Shown piece after piece: positions 25,717 to 33,413 of a stretch of DNA of 64,000 nucleotides. Made by a program: the position numbers and the translations under genes. The stretch's first letter is position 1, and each line of letters starts with the position of its first letter. Where the stretch lies: NCBI RefSeq assembly GCF_000143885.2, contig NC_018581.1, forward strand, positions 310,001-374,000, given 5' to 3'. Under the pieces are notes generated by a model. The model was not told the origin of the DNA. It saw only the letters and a list, made by a program, of their open reading frames with translations, and made no database searches. The stretch comes from Gordonia sp. KTR9. GTDB taxonomy: Bacteria > Actinomycetota > Actinomycetes > Mycobacteriales > Mycobacteriaceae.

Positions 25717-26517
25717 TCAGGCGATGTCCCGGCGGAACGTCGTGTAGCGACCGATTACCGCGAACGCCGCGATGTAGGCGAGCATGACCAGCGCGCCGGC
25801 CCATTGCGGGAGCAGGTCGTCGCTGCCGCCGCCCATCGTCGCGAAGAAGCTCGATCCGACGAGGGCGTCGGCCGCGGACCCGGGCAGGAACTTCGACACC
25901 GACGAGGTGGCGTCGAACGTCGCCAGGGCGATGCGTGCGATGGGTTCGACGAGTTGGGTGAAGGCCAGCAGGATGACGATGGCGGCGACCTGATTGGACA
26001 CCACCGCGCCGAACGCCACGCCCATCGCTGTCCACAGCACCATCACCAGCATCGACAGGCCGATCACCTCGAGGGTGGAGCTGTCGTCGAGGAATGCGCC
26101 GTCCCCGACCGTCGCGAGGATCGGTGCGGCAGTCGCGACGACCGCCAGCGTGCCGAGGACGCCGTAGAGCAGGCCCATCGGGATTCCGGCGATCAGCTTG
26201 GCCACCAGCAGGATTCCGCGTCGTGGTTCGACGAGCAGGCTCGCGGTGATGGTCTTGTGTCGGAATTCCCCGGTCACCGCGAGGCTGCCGATCACCAGCG
26301 CGAACACGTAGCCGATTGGGCTCGTGAGCGCGTAGATCGAGCGTGCCAGGTCGGCGCCGACCAGGGTCGTCGGTTGTTGCATCGCGTTCTCGGTGGTCAT
26401 CGAGAAGGCCAGTGCCACACCGATGAAACCCAGGTAGACGACCATGGCGATGAGCAGCACCCACCACATCCTGGTGGAGGTGAACTTGCGGTACTCGGCG
26501 ATCAGCGCGGCCCTCAT
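25717..26517 (-). CDS. ABC-2 type exporter permease
   Basis: A 266-residue membrane protein with about six helices, starting with the amphipathic LIAEYRKFTSTRMWWVLL typical of ABC-2 permeases and including GEFRHKTITASLLVEPRR, a conserved cytoplasmic loop of this family. It overlaps the upstream ATPase by four bases (ATGA) and should form an export complex with it. Substrate is unknown; drug or lipid export are the usual roles. Confidence 0.9.
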   Translation of the reverse strand: MRAALIAEYRKFTSTRMWWVLLIAMVVYLGFIGVALAFSMTTENAMQQPTTLVGADLARSIYALTSPIGYVFALVIGSLAVTGEFRHKTITASLLVEPRRGILLVAKLIAGIPMGLLYGVLGTLAVVATAAPILATVGDGAFLDDSSTLEVIGLSMLVMVLWTAMGVAFGAVVSNQVAAIVILLAFTQLVEPIARIALATFDATSSVSKFLPGSAADALVGSSFFATMGGGSDDLLPQWAGALVMLAYIAAFAVIGRYTTFRRDIA

Positions 26518-27482
26518 CGGATCACCTCCGGCGAAGTCGGGCCAGCGGTCGGGGGACCGGGTGGACCGCTCGGGAAATGACTGGTCGGTGCGTCCGACGA
26601 CTTCGTGAGGTGCAGGAAGACCGCCTCGAGATCGGCGCCGACGTCGGCGAGCTGGTGGAGTTCGATGCCCGCGCCGAAGGCCGCGCTGCCGACCGTGGCA
26701 GCGCTCACCCCGGGAATCCGGAAACCATCGTGTGTGTCCTCTAGGTGCCACCCGTGTTCGCCCGCGAGCGCGACGAACGACGCACGTGACGGGGTTCGCA
26801 CCACGACCGCGTGTTCGGCCAGGGCCTCGAAGTCGGACAGCGTCGACGCCCGAACCAGTTTGCCGTTGCCGATCACCACGACGTCGTCGACGGTGCTCCG
26901 CACCTCGGCGAGGACATGGCTGGAGACAAGCACCGTCCGTCCCTCGTGGGCGAGGGAACGGAGCAGACCGCGTAGCCACACGATGCCCTGCGGGTCGAGG
27001 CCGTTGGCCGGTTCGTCGAGCAGGATGATCTGCGGGTCGCCGAGCAGTGCGGTGGCCAGACCGAGCCGCTGTCGCATACCCATCGAGTAGCCGCCGACCC
27101 GGCGGTCCGCGGCCTGGGACAGTCCGACGAAGTCGAGCACCTCCCGGCACCGCGACGTCGGGACCCCGACCTGCGGGGCGAGTGCCTTCAGATGCCCGAG
27201 GCCGGTGCGTCCGGGATGGAAGCTCGACGCCTCCAGGGCGGCGCCGACGTGCTGGGCAGGCTGGGGGATCTGCCGGAACGGGCGGTCGCCGATGAGTGCG
27301 CGGCCTGCCGTCGGCTCGACCAATCCCAGGAGCATGCGCAGCGTGGTGGTCTTGCCCGAGCCGTTCGGTCCGAGGAACCCGGTGACGCGGCCGGGGGCAA
27401 CCGTGAACGACAGATCGTCGACCGCGGTCAGGCTGCCGAACCGCTTGGTGAGGCCGTCGATCGTGATCGCAGGTGACTCCAT
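26514..27482 (-). CDS. ABC-2 type exporter ATPase
   Basis: A 322-residue ATPase of the DrrA/BcrA class: Walker A GPNGSGKTT (about 38-46), signature YSMGMRQRLGLA, Walker B QIILLDEPANGLDP, H-loop in VSSHVLAE. The C-terminal 90 residues form the extension seen in DrrA-type proteins and end in a Pro-rich tail (about 300-318). AAGG lies upstream of the ATG. First gene of a two-gene exporter operon. Confidence 0.92.
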   Translation of the reverse strand: MESPAITIDGLTKRFGSLTAVDDLSFTVAPGRVTGFLGPNGSGKTTTLRMLLGLVEPTAGRALIGDRPFRQIPQPAQHVGAALEASSFHPGRTGLGHLKALAPQVGVPTSRCREVLDFVGLSQAADRRVGGYSMGMRQRLGLATALLGDPQIILLDEPANGLDPQGIVWLRGLLRSLAHEGRTVLVSSHVLAEVRSTVDDVVVIGNGKLVRASTLSDFEALAEHAVVVRTPSRASFVALAGEHGWHLEDTHDGFRIPGVSAATVGSAAFGAGIELHQLADVGADLEAVFLHLTKSSDAPTSHFPSGPPGPPTAGPTSPEVIR

Positions 27483-27604
27483 CGGTGCCTTCCGTAGGTG
27501 ATGTGCGCACTCACGCTATCAATGTCGGCCGGTGCCTTCGGGGGTTCGACGCCGCATCCTCGAACACGTTGCGGTGCAGTGTATTCCGGATGACCCGCGT
27601 GTCG

Positions 27605-28702
27605 TCAGAGCCAATCGCGCCGGCGGAACGAAACATACAGTCCCACAACCAGGATGAGGATCAGGGTGACGCTGGTGATGAAGCCGGCCGCCTTCTCGAA
27701 ACCGGGGAACGGCACGTTCTGTCCGTAGAAGCCGGTGATGGCGGTCGGCACGGCGATGATCGCCGCCCACGCGGTCAGCTTCTTCATGACCGTGTTCAAC
27801 CGGGCGTCGGCGAGGGTCAGGTTGGTCTCGAAGACGGTGGTGATCATGTCCCGCAACGACTCCGTCCACTCCGACGCACGCAGTGCGTGGTCGTAGAGAT
27901 CGGAGAAATGCGGGTCGAGCTCGGGTGGCGCCTGGTTGTCGAACCGCCGTCGCTGGATACCGGCGATCACCTCACGCATCGGCAGGACGACCCGTCGTAG
28001 GACGACGAGGTCCTTGCGCAGGTCGTAGGTTCGGCGCTGCAATTCGCGACCGGGGATCCGCTCGTCGAACAGCAGGGCCTCGAGACCCTCGATCTCGTCG
28101 TCCAGGCGCTGCACGGCGTCGAAATGCCCGTCGACGACGACGTCGAGCAAGCCGTGTACGAGCGCGCCGATCCCGTACTGCATGGCCCCGCTGTCCGACC
28201 ATCTGCGAACGACCTCGTCGATGTCGAGTGCCGGGGTCGGTCGCACGGTGATGAGCGCGTTGTGTTTGACGAAAACCGAGATGCGGTGCAGGTCGAACAT
28301 CCGCGCCCGACCGTTCGCGGACGAGCGGAACTCGGTCGCCGTGGAACCGCGGTCCTGGTCGTCCTGGTCGTCCTGGTCGTCGGACGGTGTGTCGCCGTCG
28401 TGCAGTGAGACCGCGTAGACCATCACGAAGGTGTGCCCGGTGTAGGTGACGGTCTTCACGCGTTCGGCCGCCGCGACGGTGTCCTCGATCGCGAACGGAT
28501 CGAGATCGAGTTCGGCGGCGAGCCGGGACAGCGTCTCGTGCGTCGGACATTCGATATCCGCCCAGATCAGCTTGTCCGAATCCTCGAGACAGGTGGATAT
28601 CTCCCCGAGGTCGAAGCCGTCCACCGGCTCCCCGTTCCGCCAGATCTGACCGCGGATGCGTTCGACGCCGCGAGGTTCCGACACGTCAGAGGGCACAGTC
28701 AT
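27605..28702 (-). CDS. corA: CorA-family magnesium/divalent cation transporter
   Basis: A 365-residue CorA-type channel: long cytoplasmic funnel domain, long stalk helix and two C-terminal membrane helices. The signature after TM1 reads YGQN (TGFYGQNVPFPG), in place of the classical YGMN; this Gln variant occurs in CorA-like proteins of actinobacteria, so selectivity for Mg is not certain. A low-complexity acidic stretch (DDQDDQDDQD, about 110-119) is coded by nine-base repeats at 28362-28384. The ATG at 28702 is preferred to an in-frame codon at 28795. Confidence 0.85.
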   Translation of the reverse strand: MTVPSDVSEPRGVERIRGQIWRNGEPVDGFDLGEISTCLEDSDKLIWADIECPTHETLSRLAAELDLDPFAIEDTVAAAERVKTVTYTGHTFVMVYAVSLHDGDTPSDDQDDQDDQDRGSTATEFRSSANGRARMFDLHRISVFVKHNALITVRPTPALDIDEVVRRWSDSGAMQYGIGALVHGLLDVVVDGHFDAVQRLDDEIEGLEALLFDERIPGRELQRRTYDLRKDLVVLRRVVLPMREVIAGIQRRRFDNQAPPELDPHFSDLYDHALRASEWTESLRDMITTVFETNLTLADARLNTVMKKLTAWAAIIAVPTAITGFYGQNVPFPGFEKAAGFITSVTLILILVVGLYVSFRRRDWL

Positions 28703-28854
28703 GTGGCCATCGTGACACCGCCGGACGTGTTCCGGCGGTGCGACAGGCAGTCGCGATGTCGGCCACACCGGATGGTCGTCGTCCGCGGGTAGCATCGAGA
28801 TCGGTGTCTGTGGACGGGCGCGGGCACCGATTCTCCAGGTAAGGCGGCGACGAC

Positions 28855-30102
28855 ATGGTCGACAGCAATCCCCGCGGACATCGGTTGATGCCCGCGCGCA
28901 CGAGCGAACAGATCCGCGAGTGGTGCGATCGTTCGGCGGTGCCGGGTGAACGTCGTGAGCTGTCGGACACCGCAGCGCTGCTCATCGCGTCCGGATATCT
29001 CACCCCGGGTGGTCGGGCGATCGTGGTGCGCCGGATCTCCACCGGCCGGCCGATGCCGTCGATGTCCGCGGGTTTCGGCGACCTCCGCCGCCTGCAGCGC
29101 GCGATCGTCCAGATCGAACACCAGCTGTCGAGTCCGGTCGTGCCCGGCGTGGTCGGCGCCGTGATGCGCAACCGGCTCAACGGCCTGCAGCGGCGCCGCG
29201 AGGACGCCCGGAAACAGATCGTCGCCGCCAAGGGCGTGTTCGCCTCCGGAACCAGGGCGATCCGGCGCGAGCGTCGGGAGAACGTCTATCTCGAGATCGA
29301 GGAACGAGACCGCCTGTTCGCCGGTCTGCTGTGCACCCCGACCCCCAACGTCAACACGTCGAGCTACGTCCGACGCGCCGGAACCGCCGCCTTCGACCGG
29401 ATCGCCGGTGTGGTCGGCCAGGTGGCCGCGAAGTCGGGCAACTCACAGGCGGGGCAGTGGGCTGACCAGTTCCTGTCCGGCGTGCGCGAGGCGCCGGGCG
29501 GTCCATCCCCGGCCGGAGCGCCGCGCGCCGCGGCCTTCGTCGACGGCTACGAGACGCTGTTGTTCATCACCGGTCATTACTACGACCGCATCCTCGGCAA
29601 CCCCGCGTGGCGCTCCGACCACTTCGAGGTCCAGCGCACCCAGGTGAACCTGCACGCCGAGGTCGCCGAGATCGCCGCCGACGTCATCGCGCTGCGAGCC
29701 GTGCGCATCGATCTCGACCGGGCCAAGCGAAACGGCGGCTTCGACCGCACCTTCGCCGCGCAGATCGATCAGCGGGAGACGACGCTGCGGCCGGTGTGGA
29801 CCGAGCTCATCGACCGCGTCCAGGCGCTCGGGGAGGTGGCGCACGTCGTCGAGTCCGCGGCCGTCGAACTCCAGGTTCTCGCCGAGTACAACAAGGCGGC
29901 CACCCTGGACGATCGCATCGACGCGCTGATCGCGAGGTCGGGAGACCGGGAGATCTCCGTCGACAACGCCAAACGTCTCACCGAGCAGGTCCGCAGCGGC
30001 GAGGAGCAGTTGCGGATCTATCGAGATGTGTTGCAGGGCAACATCGCCCGAATCTCGCCGGCGGTGCCGCGAGAGCTACCCGCCCGCTACGAGCCGTCGT
30101 GA
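28855..30102 (+). CDS. Conserved hypothetical, helical protein
   Basis: A 415-residue soluble protein not recognised. No signal peptide or membrane helix is seen. It is Arg-rich and mostly helical, with coiled-coil-prone parts near 75-130 (RRLQRAIVQIEHQL, RLNGLQRRREDARKQI) and 235-330. A ribosome-binding site-like AAGG precedes the ATG. The stop overlaps the tail of the convergent thioesterase gene by 27 bases, so the two 3' ends are mutually antisense. No motif allows a function to be given. Confidence 0.7.
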   Translation: MVDSNPRGHRLMPARTSEQIREWCDRSAVPGERRELSDTAALLIASGYLTPGGRAIVVRRISTGRPMPSMSAGFGDLRRLQRAIVQIEHQLSSPVVPGVVGAVMRNRLNGLQRRREDARKQIVAAKGVFASGTRAIRRERRENVYLEIEERDRLFAGLLCTPTPNVNTSSYVRRAGTAAFDRIAGVVGQVAAKSGNSQAGQWADQFLSGVREAPGGPSPAGAPRAAAFVDGYETLLFITGHYYDRILGNPAWRSDHFEVQRTQVNLHAEVAEIAADVIALRAVRIDLDRAKRNGGFDRTFAAQIDQRETTLRPVWTELIDRVQALGEVAHVVESAAVELQVLAEYNKAATLDDRIDALIARSGDREISVDNAKRLTEQVRSGEEQLRIYRDVLQGNIARISPAVPRELPARYEPS

Positions 30103-30585
30103 GGCGGCGCTGAGGTAACTCTTCTCGGAGGGTGTCAGCCGCCGCAGGGTGTGCTTCTCGATGTCGACGACGGCCATCTGGGTGCTCGCCACGCACGCCG
30201 GCCGGCCGGCGGGTTCGGCTCCGGCGCCGCGGATCTCGTATCCGATGGTGAAGTCCACGGAACGAAAACCTTTGATCCACATCCCGATTCGCAACGGCGA
30301 ATCGTCGTGGCGCAGCTGGGCCTGATACCGGATGTCGACGTGCACGATCATCGCGCTCGTGATCAGGGGGGCGTAGTCCTCGCCGGCGCTCAACAGCCAC
30401 GCGATGCGCGCCTCTTCCATCAGCGTGACCATCCGTGCGTGGTTGATGTGGCCGAAGGCGTCCATGTCCGACCACCGCACCCCGACTTCGGCGACGAAGG
30501 CGAAGTCCTTCGGGCCGAGTCCCTCGGCCGGCGCTGTCTCGTCCGGTCCGGGGAGTTGATGGTGAACAGAACGTGAACTGGGCAT
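30076..30585 (-). CDS. Acyl-CoA thioesterase, 4-hydroxybenzoyl-CoA thioesterase-like hot-dog fold
   Basis: A 169-residue single hot-dog protein with the 4HBT signature VRWSDMDAFGHINHARMVTLMEEAR (about 36-60), in which the Asp of the DxDxxGHxN motif is catalytic. It would cleave a short or medium acyl-CoA in the cytoplasm. GAGGAAAG lies seven bases before the ATG at 30585. Convergent and overlapping with the preceding hypothetical gene; divergent from the mycolyltransferase-like gene. Confidence 0.88.
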   Translation of the reverse strand: MPSSRSVHHQLPGPDETAPAEGLGPKDFAFVAEVGVRWSDMDAFGHINHARMVTLMEEARIAWLLSAGEDYAPLITSAMIVHVDIRYQAQLRHDDSPLRIGMWIKGFRSVDFTIGYEIRGAGAEPAGRPACVASTQMAVVDIEKHTLRRLTPSEKSYLSAASRRLVAGG

Positions 30586-30775
30586 CGTCGACTTTCCTCG
30601 GCGGTCCCGGTGTCCGTGAGATGCCGTGGTCACGACCTTCCACTCCGCTGTACGCCGGGTAGTCTGTGAGTCTAGATGTCCGCGCCGCTCGGATTCCGAC
30701 CGGCGCGGACGCGCACGTGGTGACACGACGGGTCCGGGTGCGCTCGGGGGGACTGTCGGCGAGGGAGTTGGCGAG

Positions 30776-31753
30776 ATGTCGAGGCGGTTGATCGCGGGCC
30801 TGGTGTGCCTGATGGTGGGGATTCTGTCGACCCCGGCCATCGCCGACGCTGCTCCCAGACAGGTGGCGCGGATCGCCAAGTCCGAGAAGCTGAGTGCACT
30901 GCGTACCGACATCTGGGTGTTCTCGCCGGCGATGAACGAGCGGATCAAGCTGTCGGTGCTCACCCCGGTCGGCGGCTCGACGCCGCGCTCGACGGTCTAC
31001 ATGCTCGACGGCGCGGGTGCCGAGGGCGAGGTCAGCGACTGGATCACCAAGGGCCGGGCCGGTCGCTTCTTCGCCGACAAGAACGTCAACGTCGTGCTCC
31101 CCACCGGCGGCAAGGGCACGTTCTACACCGACTGGCAGAAGAAAGACGCGGCACTCGGCAAGCCGATGTGGGAGACCTTCCTCACCAAAGAGCTGCCCCC
31201 GCTGATCGACGACAGATTCGACGGCAACGGACGCAATGCGGTCATCGGCTTGTCGATGGGCGGGCAGGCCGCCTTCTCACTGGCCATCCGCCATCCCGAG
31301 ATGTACACCGGGGTCGCCTCGCTCAGCGGCTGCCCGCCGGTGTCCGGACCGGTCAATGAGGCGTATGTCCGGACCACCGTCGGCCGCGACGGCGGTGACG
31401 CGACCAACATGTGGGGCCCGTTCGGTTCCGCGGGCTGGCGCGCGCACGATCCGAGCCTCCATCTGGACCGGCTGCGGGGCAAGAACATCTTCATCTCGGC
31501 CGGGTCGGGTGCCATCGGACCTCTCGACCTGCAGCGGCAGATCGACCCGGACGAAGGTCCGCGCGAGGTCGTGACCGCGTCGTCGTCGGCGCTCGAACTG
31601 GGCGCCTACCGGTGCTCGCTCGAGTTCGCCATCACGCTGCGCGCCGCGGGGGTGCCCTACACCGACGGATTCCGCCTCATCGGAACCCACACCTGGGCGT
31701 ACTGGGAGCGCGACCTCGCGGTCCTCTGGCCGACCATCGGTCGCGGGCTCTAG
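30776..31753 (+). CDS. Secreted Ag85-like esterase / mycolyltransferase
   Basis: A 325-residue exported alpha/beta hydrolase: signal peptide 1-26 (LIAGLVCLMVGILSTPAIADA, cut after an Ala-x-Ala). The esterase-D/antigen 85 fold shows VVLPTGGKGTFYTDWQ, the nucleophile GLSMGGQ (Ser160) and a C-terminal catalytic His in GTHTWAYW. Antigen 85 proteins transfer mycolate to trehalose and arabinogalactan outside the membrane; this fits a mycolic-acid bacterium. The first-substrate fibronectin-binding loop cannot be judged. The gene stands alone. Confidence 0.87.
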   Translation: MSRRLIAGLVCLMVGILSTPAIADAAPRQVARIAKSEKLSALRTDIWVFSPAMNERIKLSVLTPVGGSTPRSTVYMLDGAGAEGEVSDWITKGRAGRFFADKNVNVVLPTGGKGTFYTDWQKKDAALGKPMWETFLTKELPPLIDDRFDGNGRNAVIGLSMGGQAAFSLAIRHPEMYTGVASLSGCPPVSGPVNEAYVRTTVGRDGGDATNMWGPFGSAGWRAHDPSLHLDRLRGKNIFISAGSGAIGPLDLQRQIDPDEGPREVVTASSSALELGAYRCSLEFAITLRAAGVPYTDGFRLIGTHTWAYWERDLAVLWPTIGRGL

Positions 31754-31784
31754 TCCGGCCGCGCCCGCGGGCCGACCCCGAGGG

Positions 31785-32852
31785 TCAGCTCCGGGGCCCG
31801 TCCCAGCTCTCGGCGAACCGCAGGAACACATCGACCTCGTCGGTGTTCGTGACGGTCACCCGCACGCCGTCACCGGCGAAGGGGCGGACCACCACCCCGG
31901 CGTCGACGCAGGCGCGTGCGAACTCCGACGACGCCGCGCCCAGGTCGAGCCACACGAAGTTGGCCTGCGAGTCGGGCACCCGGTATCCGGCCTCGCGCAG
32001 TCGGGTGGTGACGCGGGCGCGTTCGGCGACGACCGCGTCCGTGCGGACCAGTAGCTGGTCGCCGGCATCGAGGCTGGCCAGCGCCGCGGCCTGCGCGACG
32101 CTGCTGACCGAGAACGGGACGTGGACCTTTCCCAGAGCCGTGATGACCTCCGGGTCGGCGATCGCATAGCCCACGCGCAGGCCGGCCAGTCCGTACGCCT
32201 TGGAGAAGGTGCGCAGCACCACCAGGTTGGGGAACTCGCGCCGGAGTTCGAGCGCGTCGTACGCCTGGTTCGACGGCAGGCGCAGGTACTCGAAGTACGC
32301 CTCGTCGAGTGCGACGACGACATCCGACGGCACGCGCTGCAGGAAGTCACGGAGGTCGGCCGCCTCGACCACGGTCCCGGTCGGGTTGTTCGGGTTGCAC
32401 ACGAAGATCAGCCGCGTGCGGTCGGTGACCGCCTCGGCCATCGCGCGCAGATCGTAGGTCAGGTCGCCGGTGAGCGGGACCTGCACCGGTGTCGCGCCCG
32501 CGACGCGGGTCGCGAGGGGGTAGGTCTCGAAGGACCGCCACCCGAAGACCACCTCGTCGCCCGGTCCGCTGGTGACGAGGATGAGGTTCTGGCAGAGGAT
32601 GACCGACCCGCACCCGACCTGGATCTCGTCTTCGGTGACGCCGAGGCTCTTGGCCAGCGCCGCGGTCAGCTCGACCATCCCGTTGTCGGGGTAGCGGTTC
32701 ACGGCTGCAGCGGCGGCGGCGATGGCGTCGATGACGCTCGGCAGCGGACCCTCGGTGACCTCGTTGCTCGCGAGCTTCACCGCTCCCGGAAACGTCTTGC
32801 CCGGCACGTACACGGGAAGGTCGTCCAGATCGGGGCGGATTCGCAGGCTCAC
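31785..32852 (-). CDS. pat: Aromatic amino acid / histidinol-phosphate aminotransferase (HisC2/Pat-like)
   Basis: A 355-residue fold-type I PLP enzyme: KLASNEVTEGPLPSV at the N-terminus, the substrate/cofactor motif FVCNPNNPTGT, Asp in ALDEAYFEY, and the PLP lysine in RTFSKAYGLAGLRVGY, followed by the phosphate-binding Arg region. Length and GTG start (32852) match the second HisC copy of mycobacteria (Rv3772), which acts mainly on phenylalanine and tyrosine precursors. It is near tyrA in this window, in line with an aromatic amino acid role. hisC itself is the alternative label. Confidence 0.87.
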   Translation of the reverse strand: MSLRIRPDLDDLPVYVPGKTFPGAVKLASNEVTEGPLPSVIDAIAAAAAAVNRYPDNGMVELTAALAKSLGVTEDEIQVGCGSVILCQNLILVTSGPGDEVVFGWRSFETYPLATRVAGATPVQVPLTGDLTYDLRAMAEAVTDRTRLIFVCNPNNPTGTVVEAADLRDFLQRVPSDVVVALDEAYFEYLRLPSNQAYDALELRREFPNLVVLRTFSKAYGLAGLRVGYAIADPEVITALGKVHVPFSVSSVAQAAALASLDAGDQLLVRTDAVVAERARVTTRLREAGYRVPDSQANFVWLDLGAASSEFARACVDAGVVVRPFAGDGVRVTVTNTDEVDVFLRFAESWDGPRS

Positions 32853-32970
32853 CCGACCAATGTAGGCCGCGGTCGCGTAGGGGCGGAAACCGGCTCTGAC
32901 CAACCGGTTTGCTTGTGGCCGCGAAGGGTGTGTAACCTTTCGACTCGGCAGTTCGAAAGGACTCCGCCGA

Positions 32971-33062
32971 GGAGGCGTGCCAGAGCGGCCGAATGGGACT
33001 CACTGCTAATGAGTTGTCTCGCTAAAACGGGACCGGAGGTTCAAATCCTCTCGCCTCCGCCA
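32971..33062 (+). tRNA. tRNA-Ser (anticodon GCT)
   Basis: Acceptor GGAGGCG/CGCCTCC, D-arm CAGAGCGGCCGAATGG, anticodon stem-loop ACTCACTGCTAATGAGT with GCT, a long variable arm typical of serine tRNAs and a GGTTCAAATCC T-arm. CCA is encoded at 33060-33062. It decodes AGC/AGU. Confidence 0.97.
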
Positions 33063-33115
33063 ACCGCAGTCGGCCGACCGCGGTACAACTGAAGAGCACG
33101 ACAACTGAATATCAC

Positions 33116-33191
33116 GCGCCCGTAGCTCAACGGATAGAGCATCTGACTACGGATCAGAAGGTTTGGGGTTCGAATCCCTACGGGCGCACCA
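33116..33191 (+). tRNA. tRNA-Arg (anticodon ACG)
   Basis: A 76-base class I cloverleaf: acceptor GCGCCCG/CGGGCGC, D-arm TAGCTCAACGGATAGAGC, anticodon loop CTACGGA with ACG (A34 is later deaminated to inosine by TadA, which is also coded in this window), T-arm GGTTCGAATCC and an encoded CCA. Confidence 0.97.
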
Positions 33192-33192
33192 C

Positions 33193-33226
33193 AGAGGCCC
33201 GTCACCGATCCCGGTGGCGGGCCTCT
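33193..33226. terminator. Hairpin terminator after tRNA-Arg
   Basis: AGAGGCCCG-T-CACC pairs with GGTG-G-CGGGCCTCT across a short loop; the stem is almost perfect and is followed by TCTTCTG-type pyrimidines. It could work on both strands. The following stretch to 33413 (about 190 bases) shows no gene. Confidence 0.75.
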
Positions 33227-33413
33227 TCTGTGCACGCCGGAACCCTGGGTGGGTGGACGAGGTGCCGGTGCACACGTTCTGGGTCACGGCGAACATCGGC
33301 CGGCGATCGGAGTGGCCCGTCGGTTCCGATGATCTGCCGTGATGCCATCCATCCTCGCCGGTGTCCGTGGCGTCGACACGAGTACGGCACTACCCCAATC
33401 GGTGCGGGGGCGA

